Part shown: positions 63,545 to 64,000 of the stretch, one piece after another
Position numbering within the stretch: the stretch's first letter is position 1
How the letters are laid out: each line of letters begins with the position of its first letter
Assembly (NCBI GenBank): GCA_034766995.1
Contig: CM068320.1
Span: 10,222,501 to 10,286,500, forward strand
Direction of reading: 5' to 3'
Length of the DNA: 64,000 nt
Source: Acanthacorydalis orientalis
Lineage: Eukaryota > Arthropoda > Insecta > Megaloptera > Corydalidae
The notes under the pieces: model-generated
What the model was told of the DNA's origin: nothing
Databases searched by the model: none
Seen by the model: the letters and a program-made list of their open reading frames with translations, nothing else
Made by a program: the position numbers and the translations under genes

Positions 63545-63824
<280 letters not shown>

Positions 63825-64000
63825 TGTATATGCGTATCCTCTGTTCATATTTATATTAGGCGTACAAATTAATTAGATGCCTTTTTTATAGAAAATGAAT
63901 GTTTACGGAAAATTGGTATACATTTCAATCTCCTAAATAACACCAATTATTTTATACAACTTTGCTTCATCTGTCAATCCGCTCTTGAAAAAAGATGGCG

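Overview
The window is strongly AT-rich animal DNA. The codon style, intron signals and transposon set point to an insect. The order is not shown by the sequence; a hymenopteran would fit the base composition and the mariner/piggyBac mix, but that is inference. I see no rRNA, tRNA, CRISPR or bacterial-type gene organisation.

The one conserved host-gene segment I recognise is a 204-bp GC-rich exon on the minus strand at 50345-50548. It encodes the start of the UCR1 region of a cAMP-specific phosphodiesterase (PDE4; dunce in Drosophila), with AG and GT splice sites and the PKA-site motif RRES. A possible isoform-specific first coding exon lies upstream on the same strand (63062-63270); its splice phase matches, but its sequence is not recognised. 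No later PDE4 exon was seen between 1 and 50344, so most of the window looks like one very large intron, plus part of the intron or intergenic space upstream.

The rest is mobile DNA and microsatellites. From left to right: a long direct duplication (about 1450-2092 and 4068-4660); relics and internally deleted copies of a Hsmar1-like mariner (4763-5313, 7826-8348, 15459-15605, 29230-30101, 32123-33836 as a tandem triplication, 34699-35224, 54208-54774); a piggyBac copy nested in a Tigger/pogo relic (9661-11100); a 5'-truncated, mutated non-LTR retrotransposon (12695-14206); a dead irritans-like mariner (16690-17490); an unclassified inverted-repeat element (21064-21569); an almost complete 1.28-kb mariner (22201-23479); a 2-kb piggyBac element (25654-27682); a Tigger-type element carrying a piggyBac-type MITE (28001-29067); a SINE-like insertion with 9-bp target duplication (29653-29947); a mariner with perfect 27-bp ends but no DNA-binding domain (37297-38218); a hAT relic (40848-41796); and a small pogo-type MITE (42636-42801).

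More than sixty (TA)n tracts, often joined to (CA)n/(TG)n, punctuate the sequence. Several transposons sit inside or directly beside them, as expected for elements that target TA. Long runs of translated Y-I or H-T repeats are microsatellite artefacts, not genes. No transposase here is intact, so any movement would need enzyme supplied from elsewhere.
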